Under the pieces are notes generated by a model that had not been told where the DNA came from, did no database searches, and saw only the letters and a program-made list of their open reading frames with translations. Positions 25,341-37,800 of a stretch of DNA of 64,000 nt are shown here, one piece after another (positions within the stretch are counted from its first letter, which is position 1; each line of letters begins with the position of its first letter). The position numbers were made by a program, and so were the translations under genes. The stretch is from Hoplostethus atlanticus (Eukaryota; Chordata; Actinopteri; Trachichthyiformes; Trachichthyidae), in contig JAXDDX010000166.1 of assembly GCA_034670405.1 (NCBI GenBank), positions 558,001 through 622,000 of the forward strand, given 5' to 3'.

Positions 25341-26570
25341 TTCCTCTATATTTCTTTAAGTATTTCTTTATATTATTTACATTTTGCAGGCAATCAGACA
25401 TTCAGTGTCCAAGTTGCATATGAAGCCTGATCAGTGGATGTTAGTTCACCACTAACGGAAATAAATGAGCATTGGAGAGCAGAGAAAGCTCAGTGGATCG
25501 GCACCGAAGCTACTGGCGCTCGTGATTGATGCTTGTATCATCCGCCGGCTTCAACAACGGCCGATCCAAGTGCGTGCGTGCGCGTGTGTGTGGTGTAGGG
25601 GCATCGGGGGCAGTTTGGTTTGGATTTGAATAGCTTTAAGACAGCTATAGGTCTACCTTTTTATTCTTATGAATTGATCTCATTATATTTTCTGTTATTA
25701 TCCTATTGTATTTGTGTACTCCAAGCACAATGGCAAGTTTGTTAGGTTCCACGGGGGGAAAATCAGGAAATGTTTAAATCTAAAAGAAAAGTATTTGCAG
25801 TCAGTTTCATGTTATTCCAAGAATATCCTATTTACAATATTTAGAAACTGTTCTGATGGTTTTATTCTGCCAGTCTGTTCTTAAAACACATAAATTAGAA
25901 AAGGAAAATCATGGTAGACATAATACAGCCAGTGAGTAGGACAGACTACTACTATTTCTACTTCATTCAGTGACAATAGTCAAGAACAGCATGAAATGAA
26001 ATAAATATAAATAATAAAATATTTTAAAATTGTATGTTTTACAATAGTCAATGCCTTTGGTCAAGTTAAATTCTAAATAAATCAATTAAATATAACATGT
26101 GGATGCTGTTGAATGTTAAATCATGCAAGCAAAAAATGTTTTCCAATTCTTTCCTAAGCTGAATTATTTCTGATGTCCTGTGCTAAACCTATTAACTGAA
26201 ATTAAGCTTTTCAATACTCGATAGGCCAACGAGTAAGAGGTTTCTATTTAAGCCCTCTTAGTTTTTAGAAACCTCAGAAAATAGCTGAGAGGAAATTGAT
26301 ATTCAAAGGCCTGCACACACACGCTTATTAGAGCAGATGTATTTCACCCAATTAGACCGTAAGGTAGGCCTCTGTCCTACCAAAACAGTTTGCTTGTAGT
26401 AATAGGTCAAATATTAACTCACAATGAAAACATTGAAATGGCGTGTTAAAACTAATTTTAGTCTGGGATAGCCCATAAACTAAGCCGACAAAGTCCATCC
26501 ATCCATCCAAAGTCCATCCACAACTAACTGTTATTTCTGGATGGTTAAGCTGTTTCTCTTAAATTTAGAA

Positions 26571-26606
26571 ATTGATCGCCGCGTTCGATTTATTGATCCT
26601 CGATCG
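26571..26606. promoter_or_regulatory. paired ATTGATC sites
   Basis: ATTGATC at 26571-26577 and 26592-26598, with CGATCG directly after, about 2.2 kb upstream of the candidate onecut3 promoter. ONECUT-type cores; binding is not shown. Confidence 0.3.
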
Positions 26607-29131
26607 CTTCAATCTCAATCCGCGCTGTTTCCTAAAACATCAGCGTGGTAAGATCCTTTCAGCGGTGAAGCGTTGACCTGTAGCACACGGAACCCGAGAC
26701 TGATACTATCTCTATGGTGATGCCTGTAGTTTGTGAAAAATACATTTCAGTTGTGCGTCTCATATTCCAGTTAAGGCTGAATGCAGGTAAAAGGTAAAGC
26801 CTCCAGTCTGTGGCTTGTGTTGTTGCTTAGTGAGCAATAGGCCTGATGAAAAGCTCTGGTTCCTCCTTCTTGCAATAAGATTGATCATATCCATAATCCA
26901 TCAAGTTGATCTTGTTTTGCTGATCCTAAACCAAGCAAATAAAAACATTTCCCACGGTTTTGGCTGTGTGTTGTAAATTCTGCACCCACGTTATCTGAAA
27001 AATTAAAAGAAATAATTCCTCATTTTATCGTTTTCAATATCGATACGTTAATCATACACACCATTCAAGGTAACGTGATCATGTAATATCAAAATATCAA
27101 TGAAATAACACATTTCATTGCACATCTGAAGTTTCTAATTTGTTATGGGCAGGCCAATTTAATGCGTCATACACTTTTATAGCGCACTTAAACTGGATTA
27201 CAGCATTATACGAATCTTTGGATTTATTGAAAAATTAATGATATTTTTTTTGACATGCTGTGTGTGTGTGTGTGTGTGTGTGTGTTGTTTGTTCCTCTGG
27301 CATAATACTCTGGGCTTGCAAATCTAATGTATTTGAATGTCGTCTATAAGCTTGATTCTGATAGAAATAATACAGTGTATCTTAAAGCAGTAATTCTTAA
27401 AGTCGGGTCTGACGTCCTTGGAGAGGTCCCAGAAAATGAAACCATTTCTCTTTATTTATTTATTTCATTTAAGCATCTCAATGCGGGAACGTATTGACAG
27501 AACGGGTATTCTTGTCATGTATCTTATAAAGAGACACAAAAATGAACGTGATTTCTCAAATATTTTCTTGATTTAATGATATTGTGACTGGAATTCATAT
27601 TTGTCCATTTAGATACAGGAAAATATTGAATGAGATGTAAGGGTTGGCCATTGCCTCTAAATCCCTTCATGCATCTATCCTCCATTAGTACTGCAGTGGA
27701 TACTGGAGCCTATTCTGTATTAAATGTGGTACATTAAAGTAAATTGGCATATATTAAGGGATGTATTGGAGACTTAACCCTCCTAAACTGAGTTTACCCA
27801 CCTTTTCAAGCTAACACAATCATGATATAATAGTGATTCACTGCATACACTATAGTCAAAGGAAATTAACTTATCTAAGTAATATTAAAATAACATCTTT
27901 AAAAGGAAACAAACCAAAACACATTAATACTATTTTATACTCATCTGAAAATGCCATGTCATACCACATATCTATAAGATGCAATCTACAGATTAAACTA
28001 CAGATGTTCCCCACACACTGATTGGTCTAACTTACTACTTCTCACTTTTATGTTATGTGTTTGGTTTCACTTCAAATAGTAAAAGGAGTTGTTTTTTTAG
28101 TATGGAAATAATTGAAAAAACGTGTCCATGATTTCTATGTATGGAAAATAATATAAAGTTTAGATGCATTGCTGCCATGTCATAATTTTGAAGCCTCGCC
28201 CAGAATTGTTCCATTACAATGTCTCATCAACTGTATCACTGATAATTCACTTCTTGAAAGTCTTCAACTCCAAGGAGTTCATCATACAAAAGTGTATTCA
28301 GTGGTGATTTACATGGGCAGCATCTGAGTTTCACACTGTACATTTTTAAAACAGTGGTAGTAATTGTACTGTCTCCACCGTGCATCTATTGTAGTGGTAC
28401 TATAAATCCAGTAACGATGCAGCAAGCACCTAAAAAGTGACACTTCTATGAAGGTATTATATAAACCGTGTATACCAATCTACCAATAACTACAGAGAGA
28501 GAAAACAAACTTTAAGTTTAAACATCCTCAATAAAATGGAGTTTGTCAAACTATTTCAAATAAGTATTTGAAATAAATCCAACTACATGTGTAGACTAAC
28601 ACTTATAGATATATTGAACATAAGTTTGGTGAATGGATTACCTGGGATTTTGTTTAGGAAAGAACAAAAAAATAAAGACAGTGATGCAAAAATAAGAAGC
28701 CTTTAAAATTGTTATTTGGTTTGTCATTACATGCTAAGGTGCAGAAATATTATGCAGTTAATAACTGAAAACTGCCAAACTATTTAAAGCTAAACTAATG
28801 CCACAATATTGAATTACTCTGTAACACTGAACTCATTGATTATAATTCACCCTGATGCAGCACCACAGTATTTACAAGAATTTCAATAGTCTTGGTAGAA
28901 CAGAGAGTGGCAAAAGAGTCAAAAGAAAATCTACTTCACATACTTTAGACCCTCATGCAAACTGTTTTAGACAAAAAGGTCTAAAGACCATGTTTTCTCT
29001 TATAGCTTTGAGACATTTTTACACCACTTAATAATATACTAACAGTGACATTTTCATTAATCATATCTCTTTATCAACTGAAAATGCACAGGAGTACAAC
29101 TTCTCCAGCATCCATATCCTCTCAGGCACCG

Positions 29132-29144
29132 GTTGCTAAGTAAC
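29132..29144. promoter_or_regulatory. RFX X-box-like motif
   Basis: GTTGCTAAGTAAC fits the X-box arrangement with a one-base spacer, about 5 kb upstream of onecut3. Confidence 0.35.
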
Positions 29145-29189
29145 AGAAGGAGAGATGTATTGAGACAGAATAGTCAATCAATTCTGCTG

Positions 29190-29230
29190 TGTGTGTCTCT
29201 CTGTGTGTGTCTCTGTGTGTATGTATGTGT

Positions 29231-29266
<36 letters not shown>
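29190..29266. repeat. (GT)n-type microsatellite
   Basis: TGTGTCTC and GTATGT variants leading into pure GT. Confidence 0.85.
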
Positions 29267-30639
29267 TGTGGCTATAACAATACTATGCAACACATGCACA
29301 TCAGTGTTGCTGTAAGTAAAGACTATATAGTAAATATATCATTTTTTTCAGAGCCTTTGAAATATCCAGTTACCGTTTGCAATGCAATTTTGGTAAATAG
29401 ACAGGAATCTTTTATCTCATCATATATAAAAAATGGATCACAAATTCAAAATTATTTCCCAAACACTATATATTGAGGATGTCCTCTTGAACCACTTTAT
29501 TTCTATAGGTCATAGGTCACCTTGATTCTCCTCAGGATTATCTGTTTCACATCACATCCCTCAGTGCAGTTAGAGGCCTATATGGGAAACTCTTATCTTC
29601 TCCATACAGAGACAAAGCAACAGATTGTCAGTCAGATGCTCACTGGAAACCCCATGCTGTACCCACAAGGGATGCATTGGACATCATTTGCTTCCCCCGG
29701 ACCTAAACAGTGCAGAAAACAACCCAAACCCGTGTACTTTGTGAATTCCTTGTTGTTGGTCCAAATTAAACCAAGTGACTGTTCAGTTTTTAGGCAGAAT
29801 GCGTGAGCAGGAAACAGAACAGGGTTCAGTTTCTAATTCTGCCTCTTAGTGATAAAGTAAGCTGTAAGCTAAAAGATGATCTGAGTTTCAAGAGGATTTT
29901 TGAATAATGAGCAAGGACACAATCAACTGTTCATCCAAATCTATTTTTGAATCTCCACTTGTCTTATTTTAAAAAAAAACATTTCCATTAGGCCATATGT
30001 GGGTGGTGAGATGGTTCTGTCTAGACAATCCACTCTCCATAAAACACACTTCTGTCACCTTAGCTATTCTGCTTTTCCATGAAAATACCTGCTGACACAG
30101 GTTTTCATTTTCAGAAGAATTCAAAATGCTAACCAACTTAGACCATGCAGTATTTACAAATGCGCTATAACAAAAAAAAGGTCTGTCCATGTCTCCTCCT
30201 CTCACACCCATTCCCCTCAGGTCTCCTACAGCAGGAGGCAGAGAAATATGCCGGTTTCATACAGTCTATCGATTTTGCCCTCGAACAAAGACAGACAGAG
30301 AGAGATGGAGGGAGGGAGCAGGGAGGGAAGGAGTGAGAGAAATGAGAGATAGATGAAGAGTACTTGCCAATGGGAAATTTTCTTCTTTTATCTAAGGCAT
30401 GGCCACATAGATTCTGTTTGGCAACTGCTGGCAACTGTAAATCTATAAAGGAGATACAGGGGATACACATTTCATATTGAGTTAATTTAAGCATTCTGTG
30501 TGTTTACTATAGGCAAAAAACGCTAGTCAGAATGGTTCGAGCTTCAAATGCAGAAAAGCACCGCTTACGCTGTGAATGAGAGTGTGTGTTAGTCTGACAC
30601 AGAGCAACAGAGTGAGAGATAGAAACAGAGAGCAACAGA

Positions 30640-30645
30640 GAAAGA

Positions 30646-30676
<31 letters not shown>

Positions 30677-30677
30677 C
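30640..30677. repeat. (GA)n microsatellite
   Basis: GA repeat within a wider purine-rich stretch (30600-30830). Confidence 0.85.
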
Positions 30678-30736
30678 GAAAGACTTGGGCTGGTGTTAAG
30701 GTGATTAGTCTGGTGGGTTGGCGATAGAGAGAGTTG

Positions 30737-30753
30737 ATCAATAACCTATTGAT
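30737..30753. promoter_or_regulatory. inverted ATCAAT/ATTGAT pair
   Basis: ATCAAT at 30737-30742 and ATTGAT at 30748-30753 form an inverted pair with a 5 bp spacer, a possible ONECUT dimer site. Confidence 0.3.
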
Positions 30754-33127
30754 CTCCCCTGGCGAGTGTCAGGGGGGGTAGTGGGAAAGAGAGGGAGGGT
30801 GAGAGAAAGGATAGGGAGGGAGTGGGTCCGGGCTTGACTTTTAAAAATCCTTTACTCTGCAGATGACAAATAACCCGTTAGAATGCAGGAGAGCTGGAAA
30901 ATCTGGAAATCCTTTTGGAGCACACACACACACACGCACACACACCTGTATATTTCCTGAATGTAGCAAATATTGCCCAATTTCAATTATACATGTTAAG
31001 GCCGATTTTGCAGATACGGTTGCAAAAATCATTTCTGTAAGTAGGGTGGAAAAACTATTGAGCTCTATGCAGTGAAGTTACTTAGCAGACCATTACTTCA
31101 AAGAATTCCTCTAGGCTGAAAAATTCACTGAAGCAAGCCTGATCCAATACTTACCCCGAAGTCTTTTAAAATGTTCAGCAATAAGTCTGTTAGAAATGGG
31201 TGACATATTTGAATGCACACAAAAGTAGACAAAATGTCATTCTTAAGGTGTCTTCAACTAAAATCCTGTGGTCATAAAACATAAAAATTATACGGCTGTA
31301 TCTCAACTTATAATCACATACCCATACTTTTATCATGTACTAATGGACGATAGACTATGGGGTTTGTGAATACTGGGCTGCTTAAAGAACAAGGTATCGC
31401 AATTTGGACTGACAAGATGTGCAAGCAAAATTCCAATGTTTTCAGAGAACTAATGCTTTCTATTTTGGAGTGGCCCTTAAAATGATCTAAGATCCTGTAT
31501 AGTTAATAAGTCATAGTCGTATAAAGATGACCACACATCCCCCAGGCCTCCTCCTGACAGCCGACAACAGGGGTTATCCGTATTCGGAAAACACAGATGA
31601 GAGAAAACTATTAATAAACACCTGACACAGCTGAGCTAACGAAATCCGTCAATACACAAGAAGCAGAGATGACACTGCCTATGTGTGCGTGCATGCATGT
31701 CTGCAAGTGTGCGTGCGTGTATGTGTTGGTGCATGCATGCAAGCAAGTGTGTGCGTGCGTGCGTATTTGCATGTGTGTCTCTGGGAAAGAGGTAGAGATG
31801 TTACATGGTTTGACATTGCCTTGTGTAATCTGGACCACGCAGGACAGGGTCAGAGTTGAGGGGTGAGCGGTGAAAGGTCAGGGCCCAGAGGATGGATGTC
31901 AAGGTAATAGAGGAGAGGATAGTTATTGAACAACCCATCATTTTTATTGTTGGCTCCCATACCGGAAGTCTTTTACTAGCCTCTGGAATAAGCGTCCAAA
32001 GAGCAGTCAGGATGGGACAGGTGGGTGATGTTTCTGCACTGAAATAAAAACACTGCACTTTCCTCTCATAAATCACCATTGTACAACACTCTCTCTTTGG
32101 AGAGGCCTGGAGATCTGATGGCAGAGAATGATGGATTCTCCTTGCATTGGGGCCCAGCGCTCAAACAGCCATTATCATTAAGGATACTGCTGACTTAAGG
32201 TCTCATTTGGACAAATAGAGAGGGTTTTCAGAACATCTTTTGATATTTGAAGAATGGTACATATAAGAATGGTTAATGGGTAAAATACAGCCCCCTTGTC
32301 CAGGCTCTCTTTCTTGCTCACTCTCTCCCATCCTTCATCCCACGTCTGACTCCCTCCATTTGCTCATTTTCCTCTCATTTCTCCACCGCCTGGCTCTCTC
32401 CTTCCTATGTCCTTGTCTTGTGCATGCCACTACCCCCCATACCTCTACCTGCTCTGTGAGCCCTGCCCCCACCCACTGTCTCCACTGCCATGCAGTCGCT
32501 CAAATTAATGTAGAGATATTGGCAAGTCATGTGCCTGGGAGGGACAGATCATCAGGAGGAAGGAAGAACAGGGCTGGGATGAGACCACGCCATACTACTA
32601 CTCATGGACATATGCTACCCTATAGTAAGTTACTTGGTTATTTGTGGCTTTAATGTGCTGCTTACTACTGCTCAGCAATTACCCACTGGCTTCACGTAAT
32701 CATGGAGAGAATCTTGAAAGTCTTTCAGTGGGTTGATTTATTTTCTCTTTCCTTGCCTATCATTCAAAAGGCATTGGAGGAAAGATTTCAGAGGAAGACA
32801 AGACAAGGTATTCATCACTGAAATTACATGCAAACACACAAACACTTTTTAAAAATTGACCAGGCACATAAACACCACATACAGCGGCTTCCCTACTAAA
32901 CTTCAGCCTCTGTAAAGTGGATAAGGTGTTATGGTCAATGTAGGGCTAGTTGGTCAATACACCAATTATATAGATGAGGGTATCGAAAGGGCAAATGATA
33001 GCCAATCAGTGAAGTGCTTTTACTGTCCTCTAGCAGGAACTGACCCCCCGACCCCAGTTGATGACCCTCAGGTCAAATGTCACCACTCCAGGGTCAGAGG
33101 GCATTGCCATGCACTGGACAGAGAGCA

Positions 33128-33141
33128 GTTGCTATGGTTAC
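33128..33141. promoter_or_regulatory. RFX X-box motif (exact consensus)
   Basis: GTTGCTATGGTTAC is the exact reverse complement of the X-box 14-mer at 2852-2865, and lies about 360 bp from the minus-oriented CTCF-like site at 33503. Confidence 0.45.
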
Positions 33142-33502
33142 AACACTGGCCAAAGAATGGTTAGGTGTGGTGCTGAGGGGGAGGGGCACTGTAGACTTAA
33201 ATGTACTGACCAACAGCAGGATGTTAGCACTTGACCTGTTTAAGGTACATTCAACAAATGAAATTACAGGCATTCCCAAAACTTTCATTTTAACATTGGT
33301 TTATCTGGCCTGCAGACAAAAATACACTTTCAGCACTCATTTAAAACAGGAGGTTTTAAGAGGACTCATTGGAATCCTGTTATATATTTCTTCTTTTTAC
33401 ATATTTGACATCCTTCCTTGGAAAATGGAAGACACTAGTGTATGTAATGTGAGTAGGAGCACAACCTTTTATACAAACACAAAACTGTATTTCCAGTTAT
33501 CT

Positions 33503-33517
33503 TCTGCCATCTTGTGG
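33503..33517 (-). promoter_or_regulatory. CTCF-like motif, minus orientation
   Basis: The minus strand reads CCACAAGATGGCAGA, a close match to the CTCF core. It points left, toward onecut3, convergent with the plus sites at 8573 and 12903. Confidence 0.5.
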
Positions 33518-34313
33518 TGGTTGTACACAAGACGGCAGCATCGACAGAGACTTCTCGTTGACTGAGTTTTACTACCAAATTTTGTATCCTCAATGCATTA
33601 TACAGTGTCAGATCGTGTGACATGTTGCCCCTTTCCATAGCAAAACCAACTGTGGAGTTGCCAGCAACAGATAGAGACTCACTGTGAATTATGAGAGCTG
33701 TTTATCTACAAGTGACACACACACAGTAACAACTCAACAAAAACACTGTCGACTTTGCCATGAACACAGTTTGGTGGCCACTGTGATGTGATTGCCTTGT
33801 GACTGGTATCATTTCTGATTGCATGAGCCCCCACCATACCGTGAAACTTAACAGCAATAACCTACAACTTGATACAACTCGTTTCCACTGTCTGTCCATC
33901 TGCCTTGTACTGTACTGCCTGAACGTGAGAGCTGTGTGAATGTGGTGACATTGGTGCTGATTAATGGTGCAATCCATTGCACGTTGGAAGTCGACAGTTC
34001 CGAGTCGGTATGACTATGGAAAACATGGACGCCCGCAACAAACTCATGTTTGTATGGCAAGTCTCTGAATTTCACAAGCATCTAAAGAGGACCTACATCA
34101 ACTACTACAGCGCCATTAGTGAAGAGAAACAGCGCATATCAGTGAACTATCTTCTATGTCGTAACGTTGAGCACAAAACAACCGAATTACGTTACAAATG
34201 TAAACTACAAATTTGTTTCAACATGTTTTCATGACAAAAACGACATATGAAGTAAAAATTGATGCAAAAGGTGTTTACGGTTCACAGTTCACGTGTGCGG
34301 CGCTATATTGCTG

Positions 34314-34325
34314 TGACGTCACGTG
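34314..34325 (+). promoter_or_regulatory. CRE fused to CACGTG E-box
   Basis: TGACGTCA (34314-34321) overlaps CACGTG (34320-34325). The palindromic CRE and the E-box are typical proximal promoter elements bound by CREB/ATF and by bHLH-ZIP proteins. It lies about 575 bp upstream of the SLC22 start codon, in a CpG-containing stretch. Confidence 0.45.
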
Positions 34326-34535
34326 TGTTTATATCGGTATATAATATAAGTATTGACTGTTGCACTTTAGTTTATTGATGGAAATCAACTATGATCACCG
34401 GAATCAATAAAGTTTAATCCCGTGCATATGTCATAAACACCGTTTCGTTAACTTTGCAATGTAGCCCGAGATATATTTGAATAAAAACGTCTCGAGGGAG
34501 AATCTCATTAATTTCTCTCAGCGTTAGGAACGCTA

Positions 34536-34550
34536 CCACCAGGGGGCGAC
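34536..34550 (+). promoter_or_regulatory. CTCF-like motif, plus orientation
   Basis: CCACCAGGGGGCGAC matches the CTCF core at all but one position, the best such match seen in the window. It lies 350 bp upstream of the SLC22 start and 1 kb from the oppositely oriented site at 33503. Confidence 0.55.
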
Positions 34551-34898
34551 GCGATCACTTTCCCTCCCTATTGGCTATCTGAGGCGTTCAGAAAGACTCG
34601 TTGAAATCAACTTCTGATTGGTTGATTGGTTTGGTTGAAGCGGGTACGGTGCCAGAAGAAGTTACGTGGAACACTCACATTCATTCAGCTTGACCGAGAA
34701 ATCTGGATTTACCTGAAATGTTAGTAACGAATAGCTGGTTGTTCCAGAACGGAAGGCAAAAATCTGACACCAGATTTGCAAGCTTTACGTGGTTGTCGCG
34801 GCTCGTTTTTATTTTGGCATGCAGACTTTTAATGCAGGCGCATTTACGCACACCACATGACTAGGTTTCTAACCTAACCTAACGGACAACCGTAAAAA

Positions 34899-37800
34899 AT
34901 GATGCCGGACGCAAACAGAGACTTTGATGAAATTACTTCTTTCCTGGGCGAAGTCGGTCCCTTTCAGATCGTAATGTTTATGCTGCTGAGTGCATCGGCA
35001 ATACAATTTGGGTACACGGCAATGTCCATGGTTTTTATAGCGGATGTACCGGCGCACCACTGCAAACTATCGATCAACTCTACTGAGAATACCACAGACT
35101 TGGAGGTTCCCTTTCGCAAGGAGAGCAGCCGGGTCGGACCGGACATGTGTTCTCGATACAAAGTGATCGGAAACGCATCGGAGATGGAAGGACTTGACAA
35201 TGACACAGAGGGCTGTCTGGATGGATGGGTCTTCAGCACTGAGATGTACACCGCGACTATTGTGTCTGAGGTAGCAACCGTAAAAACACGACGACGCTGA
35301 AGTTAGCTTCGGATTCGGAATTTCGGATTCGGCAGTTAAGGGGAAAGTTAAGGGAAACGTAATTTACATTGCTGAGCGACGATCCTCCGTTTTTTGCACC
35401 TCTTAAAAAAAAACACTATACCTAGACTTGTCAAATCTGGACTAGATTATCCCAGAGAGGCTAACGATTCTTTAAAATACAGTTTCAGATTTGTGAAACC
35501 TTTATTCTATTTGTGAAAATGCAAAAAGAGGACATTTCACCGCTTTTTTCACATCTAGACCCCATTGGACCAGGTCCACATCCAAAACCACTCTACCTAG
35601 ACTTGTCAAATCTGGACTAGATTATCCCAGAGAAGCCAGAGGATGGATGGATATAAATATAAATAAATGGATATAAATTGAAACTGCTGTTGACCTTGGC
35701 ACATTCAATGTATAAATCCACATCTCTCTATTTAATTTTGTATTGCCATGAGGATCGTGTCTTTCTCACTTCAAAACAAAAGTAGAAAAGTTATTTTTAC
35801 CTTTTGAAAAACAATCAAAACATCTTCATAGATTGGTCAATTGGTTAATTTACTCTTCAAATTCTTCTTTCAAAAAAAAAATCATGTTCTCTCACCTTTC
35901 CTCTAACTGGCCACGGTCAACCTCTGTCACTGCTTCTGCCAATGTCAGTTTCCTCACTTTTTCCAAAGCCTTCACCGTGGCCTGTGTTAGAAGTACCATA
36001 ATTCAGCCATTAGTGTGCTTGTTCTTCATTTGATCTATATATGAAGAAATTTTTGTGAAAAGCTGTCTGTCAATACTTTGTCACTATTATCAACATTTGA
36101 TTGAGAAATCATTTCATTCATTTCGTTTATCTGTCTACTAACAATATTCAAAATATATCAGCTAGAAAATTGTAGTATGTCGTTTACATTCGGCGCCCCA
36201 TATATATACTCTATAGAGTAGTGTCACCTTCATGATCAAAGTGACAAGTAGCAACGTGTAGTCACAGAAGAACGGGAGGATCATAGAGACACACTGCTGC
36301 CTGTAGTATTCCTATAATATTATAGGATTAGATATTATTGTTAAAAAATAACAAATCGCCTACTGTGTATATATAGGTGTATGTGTGTGTGTGTGTAATA
36401 TGTGCATAATATGTGCATTTGTGTGCATTGTGAAGGCTCTAGATTGACAGACTCAAAAAGCAGGAGCATTAAAAACGGTTTACTTTGCCAGCAGGCATAA
36501 CACAGGACACCAACAGGTTAAACAGGTAAAGCAGGAAGCAGGAAAAACTAGCATAGTTAAAATAAATTTGCAGTCAGGCAGATTCAGGCAAAACAATGCT
36601 ACGACTAGGAGACACGATACACAGTGTGGCAAATGACTAGGCTACTGTGCAGGTCTACAGTATAAACTCTTTAAACACAATGAGGACAACTGTTGGGCAG
36701 GAGAAGAAGAGCAGGGTCTGAAATGATGGCAGATGTTAGTGGACAGATAAACGAAATGAATGAAATTATTTCTCAATCAAATGTTGATAATTGTGACAAA
36801 GTATTGACAGACAGTTTTTCACAAAAATGTCTTCATATATAGATCAAATGAAGAACAAGCACACTAATGGCTGAATTATGGTACTTCTAACACAGGCCAC
36901 GGTGAAGGCTTTGGAAAAGGTGAGGAAACTGACATTGGCAGAAGCAGTGACAGAGGTTGACCGTGGCCAGTTAGAGGAAAGGTGAGAGAACAACATAATG
37001 TTTTGGTTTTTTTTGAAAGAAGAATTTGAAGACGCGATCCTCATGGCAATACAAAATGAAATAGACGTGGATTTATACATTGAATGTGCCAAAGTCAACA
37101 GCAGTTTCAATTTATATCCATTTATTTATATTTATATCCATCCATCCTCTGGCTTCTCTGGGATAATCTAGTCCAGATTTGACAAGTCTAGGTATAGTGG
37201 TTTTGGATCTGGACCTGGTCCAATGTGGTCTAGATGTGAAATGTCCCCTTTTTTGCATTTTCACAAATAGAATAAAGGTTTCACAAATCTGAAACTGTGT
37301 TTTAAAGAATCTGTAGCCTCTCTGGGATAATCTAGTCCAGATTTGACAAGTCTAGGTATAGTGGTTTTTGTAAGAGGTGCAAAAAACGGAGGATCGTCGC
37401 TCAGCAATGTAAATTAACTTTCCCCTTAACTGCCGAATCCGAAGCTAACTTCAGCGTCGTAAAAAACACGGAATAACCTTAAAGTCGCGGCAGATGATAA
37501 TTGGATCAGTGATCTGTCTGTTTTAGATAGCGGACGCCCTATTGGACCTCAGTGTCAATCAGCTGTTTTAGACTCAGGGTGCTGGTTCAGATTCTCTGTT
37601 TGACCCAATATTCATGTTGAAGAGCAGTAAACAGAACTAGAAATTTTTCTTCCGAAAATGTGTGTCCTTCAGAAAAGGTAAAGGTAAAAAATAATGGATG
37701 TATGTGAAAGATTGCTTTTTAAATTTATTTTTAATTGCAGTATTTAGAAGTAGCTATTGATTAAGTATTGGTAGCAGTGGCAGAAGTAGTAGTAGTAGTA

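Larger units (their letters stand above)
24351..34300. other. gene-free flank upstream of onecut3
   Basis: No coding exon is supported in about 10 kb. Simple repeats include an AAT/ATT block (25205-25340), GT repeats (27260-27284, 29190-29266, about 31680-31790) and GA (30640-30677). Regulatory-looking motifs are listed separately. Sequence at 26.0-29.0 kb is A/T-rich and repeat-poor, as expected of a regulatory block around a developmental transcription factor. Confidence 0.7.

Noticed and set aside
27385-27440. Sequence resembling one end of a hAT-like MITE
   Set aside because: Only one end is recognisable and too short to define an element.
33077-33565. 162-codon plus-strand open frame
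   Set aside because: No similarity to known families, inconsistent composition, and it spans the CTCF-like site at 33503; chance frame.
35833-37110. Two homologous short open frames (66 and 88 codons) in SLC22 intron 1
   Set aside because: They are the antisense reading of the two inverted arms; the exon-like reading in the opposite sense is the more plausible one.
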